Shown piece by piece: positions 15,866 to 23,552 of a stretch of 38,160 bases of DNA. Source of the stretch: Acidobacteriota bacterium (GTDB taxonomy: Bacteria; Acidobacteriota; UBA6911). The stretch is taken from positions 1 to 38,160 of the forward strand of contig JAFGTD010000319.1 of the NCBI GenBank assembly GCA_016934295.1. The letters run 5' to 3'. The translations under genes and the position numbers were made by a program. The stretch's first letter is position 1. The number at the start of each line of letters is the position of its first letter. Under the pieces are notes generated by a model, which saw nothing but the letters and a program-made list of their open reading frames with translations, ran no database searches and was not told the DNA's origin.

Positions 15866-16076
15866 AGTTATAATAAATGTACCCTGTTTATTACAAATAA
15901 GACTGAACGGGATTGATTAAGAAAAAGTTGAATTTTCTGAAAAACAATTATTTTATGGACAGAATAGTTACGTGGATATCCAGCAGCCGAGATTTAGAAT
16001 ACTTAAAGCGACTTCTCTAGTAAAACCAGACGGTTGTTAGCCTGTTAAATATATTAAATGGAGGTATTTTCAATTA
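15866..16076. other. AT-rich gap between higBA and the secreted protein gene
   Basis: About 210 AT-rich bases with no recognisable gene or repeat of the local families. A GGAGG (16060-16064) precedes the next start by 12 bases. The base composition differs from the catabolic genes on either side, in keeping with acquired DNA. Confidence 0.45.
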
Positions 16077-16988
16077 ATGGATTTCAAATACCGTTTTCGA
16101 ATTATTTCCGGTGTAATTGTATTTTATATGTCTCTATCGGGATTGATTGTCGCTGAAGACTTAAGACTGTACGTTGGTGTCCTTGAGGAGTGCAGTGATC
16201 AGGAGTTTTCCAATCATAACTTATCGAAGAGAATTCGACCTCTTTTTATGAAAAAAGAGGCCGGATGGCAATCTCTAGAGGAAAAAATCGCAGATAAAAC
16301 TCTCTATCCCGATGAAACGCGATGGACTATCGCATTCGATGGGCGTTGCCTGAATACTTTTCGTGGCATTCAAAAAGACTTCCCGCAGAAATTTGAATGG
16401 CACCTGCCGAGAATCATTGCACAAATACCGGACGGTTCATATGATTTGCCGCAATTTGGTGAGCCAAATCGGGAATTCTCAGGTTTTACAGCTCATCACT
16501 GTTATCGTCCCCTGGTCGTTCTATCCAACGATAAATGTACCGATCCCAAACAGTGGCGTTCATTCTCTCCCCAAAAAGCTGTAATAGATTCGATTAAACC
16601 GGATTTCTTAAAGCACCTTCACCAAATCCATTTTACATGTCCGGATGTCGATATTCAGAATCCCCCCTTAACGGTGGCGAAGTCCTACAAATCCAAGACA
16701 GGTAACATGCTGGTTAATATAGAAACGAAGTGTGCTGTAAGTATGTGGTTTTATATTGACCAATACGGTAAGAAACAGAATCTCAGCTCGTTGGTTGACT
16801 GGAAATATATATTGAACGATTTTGGAGGTGATAACGACTCTACAATGCGACTTGTTGATGCCGGCGATTATGATGGTGATGGAGATTCGGAGGTTGTCTT
16901 CTGGATTAGCCGGTATAATCGTGATGGTTATATAATGTTCTACGAAGGTTTTGAAAAGTTTATTGAATTTTCTTGGGGGTATCATTAA
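16077..16988 (+). CDS. Hypothetical secreted protein with a C-terminal Ca-binding-like motif
   Basis: I do not recognise the family. The 303-residue product starts with a signal peptide (basic MDFKYRFR, a hydrophobic stretch to about residue 24, cleavage likely near VAED). The mature part has several Cys residues that could form disulfides in the periplasm and ends with DAGDYDGDGDSEVVFW (about 268-283), a D-x-D-x-D-G pattern seen in FG-GAP or dockerin-like calcium loops. The coding DNA is clearly more AT-rich than the neighbouring catabolic genes. It lies with higBA in an island that interrupts the run, so it is probably horizontally acquired and unrelated to the pathway. Confidence 0.7.
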   Translation: MDFKYRFRIISGVIVFYMSLSGLIVAEDLRLYVGVLEECSDQEFSNHNLSKRIRPLFMKKEAGWQSLEEKIADKTLYPDETRWTIAFDGRCLNTFRGIQKDFPQKFEWHLPRIIAQIPDGSYDLPQFGEPNREFSGFTAHHCYRPLVVLSNDKCTDPKQWRSFSPQKAVIDSIKPDFLKHLHQIHFTCPDVDIQNPPLTVAKSYKSKTGNMLVNIETKCAVSMWFYIDQYGKKQNLSSLVDWKYILNDFGGDNDSTMRLVDAGDYDGDGDSEVVFWISRYNRDGYIMFYEGFEKFIEFSWGYH

Positions 16989-17059
16989 GACGAAAGCTCT
17001 TAATGTGAAAATTCTTAAACTGGAGTAAGCTTAACGGATTAAGAATGAAGGGTTTGGAT

Positions 17060-18766
17060 ATGATTACGCCCGAAAAACCGGGTAAAGTGCTGGATCTCCG
17101 CGAAGCAATTGAACGCTTTGTGAAGCCCGGGATGAAACTGCACCTTGCGGCGGGTATCGGCGGGCCGAGCGCCGCAGTCTGTGAGATCATCCGGCAGTAC
17201 CGGGGGAAAAATTCCGGGTTCACACTGATACAGAGCACTGTTACCGGACACAGCCTCAATCTGGTTCACACTAAGCTCGTAAAGAAGCTTATCTGTTCGG
17301 TATGTGCGAATATCTCGGCACAGGGCCGTCCCAGCAGAGTCATCCAGGACGCGGTTGAAAACAAACAGGTCGAGATGGAGAACTGGACGCTGAATTCCCT
17401 GCAGCAACGTCTTATGGCCGGCGCATTCGGCGTGCCTTTCATGCCCACACGCTCCGTTTCCGGCAGCAGTATCGCCGATGATAATAAAGATACTTTCAAA
17501 TCCATTGAAGATCCGTTCGGTTCGGGAACTGAAGTCGGTTTGGCAGGCGCTCTCATCCCCGATATTTCCATTATCCACGGATGCGTAGCGGACGTCGACG
17601 GCAACGTAATTCCGGCTGCTCCTTATGGGGAAGACCTGTGGGGCGCCCTGGCCAGCAAAGGCGGAGTGATCGTTACCGTTGAAAAGATCGTCCCCACGGA
17701 ATTCATTCAGAAATACGCGGCCCTGGTCAAGATTCCCGCCTATGCCGTCAATGCGGTCGTGCCGGCCCAGCTGGGGCTGCATCCTTTCTCGCTGGCCAAT
17801 CCGGGCATCAGCGATCTCGATCCTTACGAAAAGGACGTCGATTTTCTCAACATTCTTTTTGAGGCCTCCGAGAGCGAACATGCTCTGGACGAATGGATCA
17901 GGGAATGGGTTCTCCAGTGCGACAATCACGAACAATATCTGGAAAAGCTTGGCGAGAAAAGGATAGCTGATCTCAAGGAAAAGTCCGGGAGAGTAAAAAC
18001 CGTATCCACACAGGTGCCGCCGTCGCCTGGCGACAATGCCGAAACATTCAAACCGAAGGAAATGATGCTGATCGCGCTGGCTCGGGAAATTATGAGCAGT
18101 GTGGAGAAGCATGGACACAAGGCCGTGCTGGCGGGTGCAGGGCTCGCCGCAACGGCCGCCTTTCTCGCTTACTTCCGGCTCCGGGGGACCGGTTTCGAAC
18201 TGGCAACGGGCAACGGGCAGATCGGCTATACGCCCGTCGCAGGCGAATCCATACTCGCAAGCGAAGCGAATGTGCGGACGTCCAAAATGCTGACCGATAC
18301 AACGGTGATGCAGGGCATCATAGTCGGAGGCGAAAACAACAAGTGCCTGGGCATTCTCGGCGCGGGCCAGATGGACAGGTTCGGCAACATCAATTCCACA
18401 ACGACCTCCGAAGGCAAGTTTCTGGTTGGCTCCGGCGGCGTCAATGATGCGCTCAATGCGCGTGAAGCAATATTGTGCCTGAAGCAGTCAAAAGACCGGT
18501 TTGTGGACAAGCTTGCGTATGTGACCGGACGCGGCGGGGCCGTAACGACCGTTGTATCGACCATGGGTATTTTCAGGAAACAGAATCCGCAGGACGAACT
18601 GCATCTTGTTGCATGCTTCCCCGATCTTCAGTTGCGAAGCCTGGAAGAAAGGGTGGAAGAGATCCGGAACCATTGCGGGTGGGATTTGAAGACTGCGCCT
18701 GTCGTTGAAGAAATTGCCGGGCCGTCTCCGGAGGAACTGCAGCTTCTCCGCCGGCTGAGTACTTAA
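17060..18766 (+). CDS. Fused family-I CoA-transferase homologue (glutaconate CoA-transferase / IpdAB-like A and B halves)
   Basis: This 568-residue protein joins the two subunits of a family-I CoA-transferase. The A half (1-300) has LHLAAGIGGPSAA (28-39), QRLMAGAFGVPFMPTRS (116-132) and IPDISIIHGCVADVDGN, all GctA-like. A linker at about 300-335 leads to the B half, with GAGQMDRFGNINSTTT and KFLVGSGGVNDALNAREA, which are GctB-like. The expected nucleophile loop of the B subunit (E-N-G-x-x-G) reads T-G-N-G-Q-I-G at 383-389, so the catalytic Glu is replaced by Gly384. IpdAB, a ring-opening hydrolase of steroid catabolism, belongs to this fold and also lacks transferase activity, so a hydrolase or C-C cleaving role is possible. 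ATG 17060 has GAAGGG 7 bases upstream; ATG 17045 is an alternative. Confidence 0.82.
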   Translation: MITPEKPGKVLDLREAIERFVKPGMKLHLAAGIGGPSAAVCEIIRQYRGKNSGFTLIQSTVTGHSLNLVHTKLVKKLICSVCANISAQGRPSRVIQDAVENKQVEMENWTLNSLQQRLMAGAFGVPFMPTRSVSGSSIADDNKDTFKSIEDPFGSGTEVGLAGALIPDISIIHGCVADVDGNVIPAAPYGEDLWGALASKGGVIVTVEKIVPTEFIQKYAALVKIPAYAVNAVVPAQLGLHPFSLANPGISDLDPYEKDVDFLNILFEASESEHALDEWIREWVLQCDNHEQYLEKLGEKRIADLKEKSGRVKTVSTQVPPSPGDNAETFKPKEMMLIALAREIMSSVEKHGHKAVLAGAGLAATAAFLAYFRLRGTGFELATGNGQIGYTPVAGESILASEANVRTSKMLTDTTVMQGIIVGGENNKCLGILGAGQMDRFGNINSTTTSEGKFLVGSGGVNDALNAREAILCLKQSKDRFVDKLAYVTGRGGAVTTVVSTMGIFRKQNPQDELHLVACFPDLQLRSLEERVEEIRNHCGWDLKTAPVVEEIAGPSPEELQLLRRLST

Positions 18767-18795
18767 TTGACGATTCCGGATAATCGTTTTACGAT
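18767..18795 (+). promoter_or_regulatory. Candidate internal promoter
   Basis: TTGACG (18767-18772) and TACGAT (18790-18795) are 17 bases apart, directly after the stop codon of the CoA-transferase homologue and about 84 bases before the CaiB gene. This gap is one of the few in the run that lacks a GGGAAAC element. Weak pattern evidence. Confidence 0.28.
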
Positions 18796-18878
18796 TGAAA
18801 TTCTGCATTTCGATCAGCGCCAGGATACTGCAGACTTATCGCAAATGTTTTCAATCGCGACATGCAAACGAGGTGAAT

Positions 18879-20105
18879 ATGAGTGGCGGACCATTACAGG
18901 GCATACGGATCATTGAATGCGCCGGATATCTCAGCGCCCCGACAGCCTGCTACATGCTGGGCGACCTGGGTGCGGAAATAATCAAGGTTGAGGATCGCGT
19001 AAAAGGAGATCCTTCGCGGGGCACATCGGCCGTTTTCGGCTCCTCCATGACACTGGCCAACGGCGAAAACATCCTTTTCGAAACGGCGAACCGGAATAAA
19101 AAGAGCCTGACGCTGGACCTGAAAAAAGAGAAAGGCCGGCAACTGCTATACGAGCTGGTTTCCAGGGCGGATGTTTTCTGCACTAATTTTACACAGCGTG
19201 CTATCGAAAAACTCCAGATCGACTTTGAGACACTGAAGAAATACAATCCGAAACTTATTTACGGACTTGCCACCGGTTACGGGCTCAAGGGTCCCGAAAA
19301 CACACGACGCGCCTTCGACAGCGTTGCCCAGGCCCGATCCGGAATAATGTATGCTCTCGGCGGCGAGCCGGACACGCCGCCGGCCCAGATCGGCGGCCCG
19401 GTATTCGATCAGATGACGGGAACGGTGCTGGTTTATGCAATACTGGCGGCACTTGTCGCCCGCGACCGCACCGGAAAGGGACAACAGGTTGAAGTGTCGC
19501 TTCTGGGATCGGGCATTCACCTGCAGGCGTACAATCTGAACACGGCGCTTCTGCGGGGACGCCAGATCCCAAGACCTTCGAGACGCACCCTGAAAAATCC
19601 GATGGCGAATCATTTCGAGTGCCTCGACGGCGAGTGGCTGATGCTTTCGGAACCGCAGGCCGACCGGTTCTGGCCCGTTTTCTGCGGCTGCCTGGGCATC
19701 AAACATCTTGAAAAAGATGAAAAATATGCCGATGCCGCCGCCAGGAGGGAAAATTTCCGGGAACTGCTGGGCATCATTGAAGGTGTTTTTATAACTAAAA
19801 CGCGGGAAGAGTGGATGAAAATCCTGGATGAAAAAGGTGAAGGCATCGCCTATTCACCCGTCCTGAAGCCGACGGATCTGGCCGATGACGCACAGGCGCT
19901 GGAGAACGGCTATATTGCGAAAATCGACCACCCCTCCCTGGGCTCGATCAAGATGGTGGGCAATCCGGTCAGTTTCACTGAAACGCCTGTAACGGTGGAC
20001 GGCTCCGCCCCCTGTTTCGGCCAGAACACGGAGGAAGTCCTGCTGGATGTCTGCGGCTACGACTGGGATAAAATACAGCAATTAAAAGACGAGGAAGTCA
20101 TATAA
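18879..20105 (+). CDS. CaiB/BaiF family (class III) CoA-transferase, copy 1
   Basis: This 408-residue protein has the length and motifs of class III CoA-transferases, which move CoA between carboxylic acids through an enzyme-aspartyl anhydride. The N terminus shows IRIIECAGYLSAPTACYMLGD and GAEIIKVED. The middle has LTLDLKKEKGR and YGLATGYGLKGPENTR. The catalytic Asp is present as Asp177 in GGPVFDQMTG, followed by the usual DRTGKGQQVEVSL. ATG 18879 is used because AGGTG precedes it; the upstream extension to 18795 lacks family character. It is the first of three CaiB-type genes in the run and is followed by the B12 mutase genes. Confidence 0.92.
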   Translation: MSGGPLQGIRIIECAGYLSAPTACYMLGDLGAEIIKVEDRVKGDPSRGTSAVFGSSMTLANGENILFETANRNKKSLTLDLKKEKGRQLLYELVSRADVFCTNFTQRAIEKLQIDFETLKKYNPKLIYGLATGYGLKGPENTRRAFDSVAQARSGIMYALGGEPDTPPAQIGGPVFDQMTGTVLVYAILAALVARDRTGKGQQVEVSLLGSGIHLQAYNLNTALLRGRQIPRPSRRTLKNPMANHFECLDGEWLMLSEPQADRFWPVFCGCLGIKHLEKDEKYADAAARRENFRELLGIIEGVFITKTREEWMKILDEKGEGIAYSPVLKPTDLADDAQALENGYIAKIDHPSLGSIKMVGNPVSFTETPVTVDGSAPCFGQNTEEVLLDVCGYDWDKIQQLKDEEVI

Positions 20106-20109
20106 AAAA

Positions 20110-20183
20110 GGTTTCCCGTTTCAGGTTTCCCGTTTCCCGTTATTGCAGGTCGTTTTTGAACGGGAAACGGGAAACGGGAAACG
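20110..20183. repeat. GGGAAAC-family inverted repeat, element 3
   Basis: The left arm begins GTTTCCCGTTTCAGGTTTCC, the loop is ATTGCAGGTCGTTTTTG and the right arm is three AACGGGAAAC-type words. The left arm and the start of the loop are shared almost exactly with element 5. It occupies the gap between CaiB-1 and the mutase large-subunit gene. Confidence 0.87.
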
Positions 20184-20200
20184 ATGAACGGAGTAATTTG

Positions 20201-21667
20201 ATGGAAACAACGTTAAAAAACAAGCGGCTGGATGAAAAAGAATTTCTGAAAATGCGGGATCCTGTTCTTGATTTGTGGCCGACGGGGCGCGAAGTGGATC
20301 TTGACGAGGCTGTCGAGTATCAGAAGAATCTGCCCGACTCGAAAAACTGGCACAAGATAGCCCGGAAACTGAATGCGGAAGAACGCACGGCCATATTCCC
20401 CAGGGCGGGAACGGGCCTGCTTGAAGCCCAGATCAGTCTTTCCAAAAAGCTGGAGGAATCGGGCGTCCCTTTTATCCCGGTAACCTCGGACAGCTACACG
20501 CGCCAGCTCGAGTTCGAAAAAGTGGAAAGCATCCTGGATGAAATGCGCAAGACAGGCCGGAACCTGCTGAACGGATTTCCCCTCATCAACTACGGAGTCA
20601 AAAAGACCCGGAAACTGATTGAAAGCGTTTCCGTAGGCGCCTTCAATCCCAGGCTGTCTTTGAAATCCTACAAAATTGCGACTGAAATCTCTTTCGCCGC
20701 CGGCATGACGGCGGTTGCCGCATGTCCTTTCATATCCTGGGCAGCCTATGAAAAGGATGCGACGCTGGAAGAATCCATGGCCACCAACCAGTATGTGCAC
20801 CGGCTTATCGGCTATTATGCCGACCGTGGCATCGTTATTTCCACGGACAACCACGGATGGATCCTGACGGGCATGCAGCCGATGACGGTGAACCTGGCAA
20901 CCACTATTGCCGACGCCGTCATGGTGGCCGAACAGGGCGGCAAAAGCATCACGTCCGTCGTTCACCTGATGGGCAACATGGCCCAGGATCTGGCCTGGAT
21001 TCGCGTAACCCCCAGGCTGCTGCGGGAGTATCTCGACAGGCTTGGATACAAAGATGTAGAGATTGCGGGTGTTTTCGCACAGCACACCCCCCTGTTCCCC
21101 ATGCCCCAGAGTATGGGCGGTGCGTTCGCTTTCCCGAATTACACGGCCATGGTCGCCGCCCTGGGGAAAACGGAGGCCGTATCCGTCCGAACCATCGACG
21201 AAGCCCTCGGCGTTCCCACGGAAGAATCGCACGCTCTCAGTTACGAATCCACAAACTGGCTGCTCAATATAATCCGGGGCCAGAAGATCGAACTGCAAAG
21301 CAAGGAAATAGACGCCGAAGCCGCCATCGCCGAGACTGAAATACGCGCCTTCATGGACAAAATTCTGGAAGTAGGGGACGGGGACGTGATCGTCGGATGC
21401 CTGAAGTGTGTTGAGGAGGGATTTCTCGACTCAAGCTTCAGTCCCAACAAACAGGTTCGCGACCAGGTTATCGGCATCAAGGACAGCCGCGGCGCGATCC
21501 GGTGGAAAGAATTCGGCAACCTTCCGCTCCCTGACGAGGTCAAGAAATTTCATCGCGAAAAAGTGGCGGAAAGAGAAAAATCGGAAGGCCGTGCGATGGA
21601 TTACGACGCCATCGTCCAGGATTTCTGGGCATTCAGCAAGGGCCGGTTAACCGGAAAACCGGAATAA
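20201..21667 (+). CDS. Glutamate mutase-like large subunit (GlmE/MutE family), divergent substrate site
   Basis: This 488-residue protein is collinear with GlmE, the TIM-barrel subunit of adenosylcobalamin-dependent glutamate mutase (483 residues in Clostridium cochlearium). Shared stretches include LDLWPTGREVDLDEAVEY (23-40), FPRAG with Arg68, SYTRQ, GRNLLNGFPLINYGVKK (119-135), FGNLPLPDEVK and the ending FSKGRLTGKPE. The segment that in GlmE reads NEGGGISYNVPY and holds the catalytic Glu and substrate Tyr residues reads AVAACPFISWAAY (171-183) here, so the amino-acid substrate contacts appear lost. The small B12 subunit follows directly. ATG 20201 has ACGGAG upstream; the frame to 20156 is repeat translation. 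The chemistry is probably a carbon-skeleton rearrangement of something other than glutamate. Confidence 0.85.
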   Translation: METTLKNKRLDEKEFLKMRDPVLDLWPTGREVDLDEAVEYQKNLPDSKNWHKIARKLNAEERTAIFPRAGTGLLEAQISLSKKLEESGVPFIPVTSDSYTRQLEFEKVESILDEMRKTGRNLLNGFPLINYGVKKTRKLIESVSVGAFNPRLSLKSYKIATEISFAAGMTAVAACPFISWAAYEKDATLEESMATNQYVHRLIGYYADRGIVISTDNHGWILTGMQPMTVNLATTIADAVMVAEQGGKSITSVVHLMGNMAQDLAWIRVTPRLLREYLDRLGYKDVEIAGVFAQHTPLFPMPQSMGGAFAFPNYTAMVAALGKTEAVSVRTIDEALGVPTEESHALSYESTNWLLNIIRGQKIELQSKEIDAEAAIAETEIRAFMDKILEVGDGDVIVGCLKCVEEGFLDSSFSPNKQVRDQVIGIKDSRGAIRWKEFGNLPLPDEVKKFHREKVAEREKSEGRAMDYDAIVQDFWAFSKGRLTGKPE

Positions 21668-21671
21668 AAAA

Positions 21672-21752
21672 GGTTTCCCGTTCCGCGTTTCCCTTTTCCC
21701 GTTAAAACCAATAATTGTCTAACGGGAAACGGGGAACCGGAAACGGGGAACG
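21672..21752. repeat. GGGAAAC-family inverted repeat, element 4
   Basis: The left arm (GGTTTCCCGTTCCGCG plus TTTCCCTTTTCCCGTT), loop AAAACCAATAATTGTCT and right arm (AACGGGAAACGGGGAACCGG plus AAACGGGGAACGG) fill the gap between the two mutase genes. The right arm ends 4 bases before ATG 21757. Confidence 0.87.
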
Positions 21753-21756
21753 GCGC

Positions 21757-22200
21757 ATGGAAGGAGAAATCATCAAAGTGGCTAATCCAACAGTTATAAC
21801 AGGCACCGTCGGCAAAGACGCGCATGTCATAGGAACAAAAATCTTATCCCGAGCCCTTCGTGAAGCCGGCTTCAATGTCGTGGAACTGGGGATCCTGACT
21901 CCCCCGGAGGAATTCATCCAGGCCGCTCTCGACAACAGTGCCGATGCCATCCTGATGAGTTCCCTTTATGGAATGGGCGAAAATGACGTCCAGGGATTCA
22001 AGGATAAGTGCATCGAAGCGGGACTGAACGACCTGCTCCTGTATATCGGCGGCAATCTCAGCGTGGGCAAACACGACTTCTCGGAAGCCGAAACGACCTT
22101 TAAAAATCTTGGATTCGACCGCGTCTACCCGCCTGCGTCCGATGTAAAAAAGGCCATCGCGGATCTTTGGGCAGATCTGAAAGCCAAAGGGAAAGCATAA
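21757..22200 (+). CDS. B12-binding small subunit of the mutase (GlmS/MutS family)
   Basis: The product is 147 residues long and closely follows GlmS (about 137). It carries the base-off cobalamin motif D-x-H-x-x-G (Asp21, His23, Gly26 in GKDAHVIGTKIL), then SSLYGMGENDVQGF, YIGGNLSVGKHDF and GFDRVYPPASDVKKAIADL. It should bind adenosylcobalamin and dock onto the large subunit. The ATG at 21757 follows repeat element 4; a GTG at 21778 preceded by AAGGAG (11-base spacer) gives a 140-residue protein closer to the usual length and is a real alternative. Translation of the next gene starts 5 bases after the stop. No GlmL-type chaperone or methylaspartase gene is present in the window. Confidence 0.92.
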   Translation: MEGEIIKVANPTVITGTVGKDAHVIGTKILSRALREAGFNVVELGILTPPEEFIQAALDNSADAILMSSLYGMGENDVQGFKDKCIEAGLNDLLLYIGGNLSVGKHDFSEAETTFKNLGFDRVYPPASDVKKAIADLWADLKAKGKA

Positions 22201-22205
22201 GAAAT

Positions 22206-23450
22206 ATGACGCGCGCAAGAATGCTGGAAGGCTATCGCGCCCTGGACCTGACGGACGAAAAAGGATTTTTGTGCGGCAAAATCCTGGCCGAGCTGGGCGT
22301 GGATGTCATCAAGGTGGAGAAACCGGGAGGCGATCCCGCTCGAAAAGTCGGTCCTTTCTGGCACGACGAGAAGGAACCGGATAAAAGCCTGTACTGGTTT
22401 GCATACAACAGCAGCAAACGCGGAATTACGCTCGACCTGGAAACGGAGGAAGGGAAAGACCTGTTCCGCGACCTGGTCAAAACCGCGGATTTTGTCATCG
22501 AATCCTTCGAGCCGGGAGAGATGGACAGGCTGGGATTCGGCTACGAGGAATTGTGCCGGATCAAAAAGGACATCATCCTGACCTCCATTACCCCCTTCGG
22601 CCAGTCAGGTCCCTACAGTCAATACAAGGCCACGGACCTGACCCTCATGGGAATGGCCGGCGAACTCTTCATGACCGGCGATTCGGACAGACGCCCCGTG
22701 AATATTAGCGTTCCGCAAGCCTGCATGCACGCCGGGGCGGACGCGGCCGTAGGATCCATGCTGGCGCACCACCACAGAAGAATGACCGGCGAGGGACAGC
22801 GCGTGGACGTTGCCATGCAGCACAGCGCCGCGTGGTTTCTGGCCCAGACCATCCCCCACTGGGAAATCGATAACCTGATTCTCGGCCGCGTGGGCACCTT
22901 CCGCACCAGCAGCCGGGGCACCCTGCAGCGGCAGGTCTGGCCCTGCAAGGACGGTTTCATATTCTTCTTCATGATCGGCGGACAGCAGGGAGCCAAAACC
23001 GGTTATCAGCTTGTGAGTTGGATGAAAGAAGAAGGTATGGCCGATGAATTCCTTCAAAACTACAAATGGGAAGAGTTCGATATGGCCACGGCCACCCAGG
23101 AACTGGTGGACAAAATCTCCCGGCCGATCGCCGAATTTTTCCTGACGCGGACCAAAAAGGAAGCGCTCGATGCGGCAATGTCGAAAAACATCTCCATCTG
23201 CCCCCTTATGGGCAACCGGGACCTTATCGAAGATCCGAACCTGGCCGCAAGAAACTTCTGGAAGCCGATGGAACATCCCGAATTGCAGACAACGATTCCC
23301 TATCCAAGGCAGTTCGCACGATCCTCGGAAAATGAAATGGAGACCCGATCCCGTGCCCCCCGCATCGGCGAACATAACGCCGAAGTCTATGGAAAATTAG
23401 GATTGTCTGATGACCGGATTGAAGCATTGAAGAAGGCGGGAGTGATTTAG
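22206..23450 (+). CDS. CaiB/BaiF family CoA-transferase homologue, copy 2, lacking the catalytic Asp
   Basis: This 414-residue protein has the class III CoA-transferase fold: LAELGVDVIKVEKPGGDPAR (27-46), YNSSKRGITLDLETEEGK, the SITPFGQSGPY segment and the C-terminal RAPRIGEHNAEVYGKLGLS. Aligned with the other two copies from the conserved R/M-TG-x-GQ motif, the residue in the place of the catalytic Asp is Cys173 (VPQACMHAGADAAVG), so transfer by an aspartyl-CoA anhydride looks impossible in the usual way. It may be a non-catalytic partner, a racemase-like or otherwise modified member. It is nearly contiguous with the B12 subunit gene (5-base gap), the tightest coupling in the run, which suggests the mutase substrate or product is a CoA ester or its acid. 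ATG 22221 is an alternative start. Confidence 0.88.
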   Translation: MTRARMLEGYRALDLTDEKGFLCGKILAELGVDVIKVEKPGGDPARKVGPFWHDEKEPDKSLYWFAYNSSKRGITLDLETEEGKDLFRDLVKTADFVIESFEPGEMDRLGFGYEELCRIKKDIILTSITPFGQSGPYSQYKATDLTLMGMAGELFMTGDSDRRPVNISVPQACMHAGADAAVGSMLAHHHRRMTGEGQRVDVAMQHSAAWFLAQTIPHWEIDNLILGRVGTFRTSSRGTLQRQVWPCKDGFIFFFMIGGQQGAKTGYQLVSWMKEEGMADEFLQNYKWEEFDMATATQELVDKISRPIAEFFLTRTKKEALDAAMSKNISICPLMGNRDLIEDPNLAARNFWKPMEHPELQTTIPYPRQFARSSENEMETRSRAPRIGEHNAEVYGKLGLSDDRIEALKKAGVI

Positions 23451-23457
23451 AAAATAA

Positions 23458-23528
23458 CGTTTCCCGTTTCAGGTTTCCCGTTCCCCGTTATTGCAGGTTT
23501 TTCCACGGGAAACGGGAAACGGGAAACG
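23458..23528. repeat. GGGAAAC-family inverted repeat, element 5
   Basis: The left arm starts GTTTCCCGTTTCAGGTTTCC like element 3, the loop is ATTGCAGGTTTTTCC and the right arm is ACGGGAAACGGGAAACGGGA plus AACG. It lies between CaiB-2 and the flavoprotein reductase gene. Confidence 0.87.
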
Positions 23529-23552
23529 AAAAACTCAATAAAGGCGAAACGT

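Noticed and set aside
20201-22200. Ordinary glutamate fermentation by the methylaspartate pathway
   Set aside because: Methylaspartase and GlmL are absent, and the GlmE substrate residues appear replaced.
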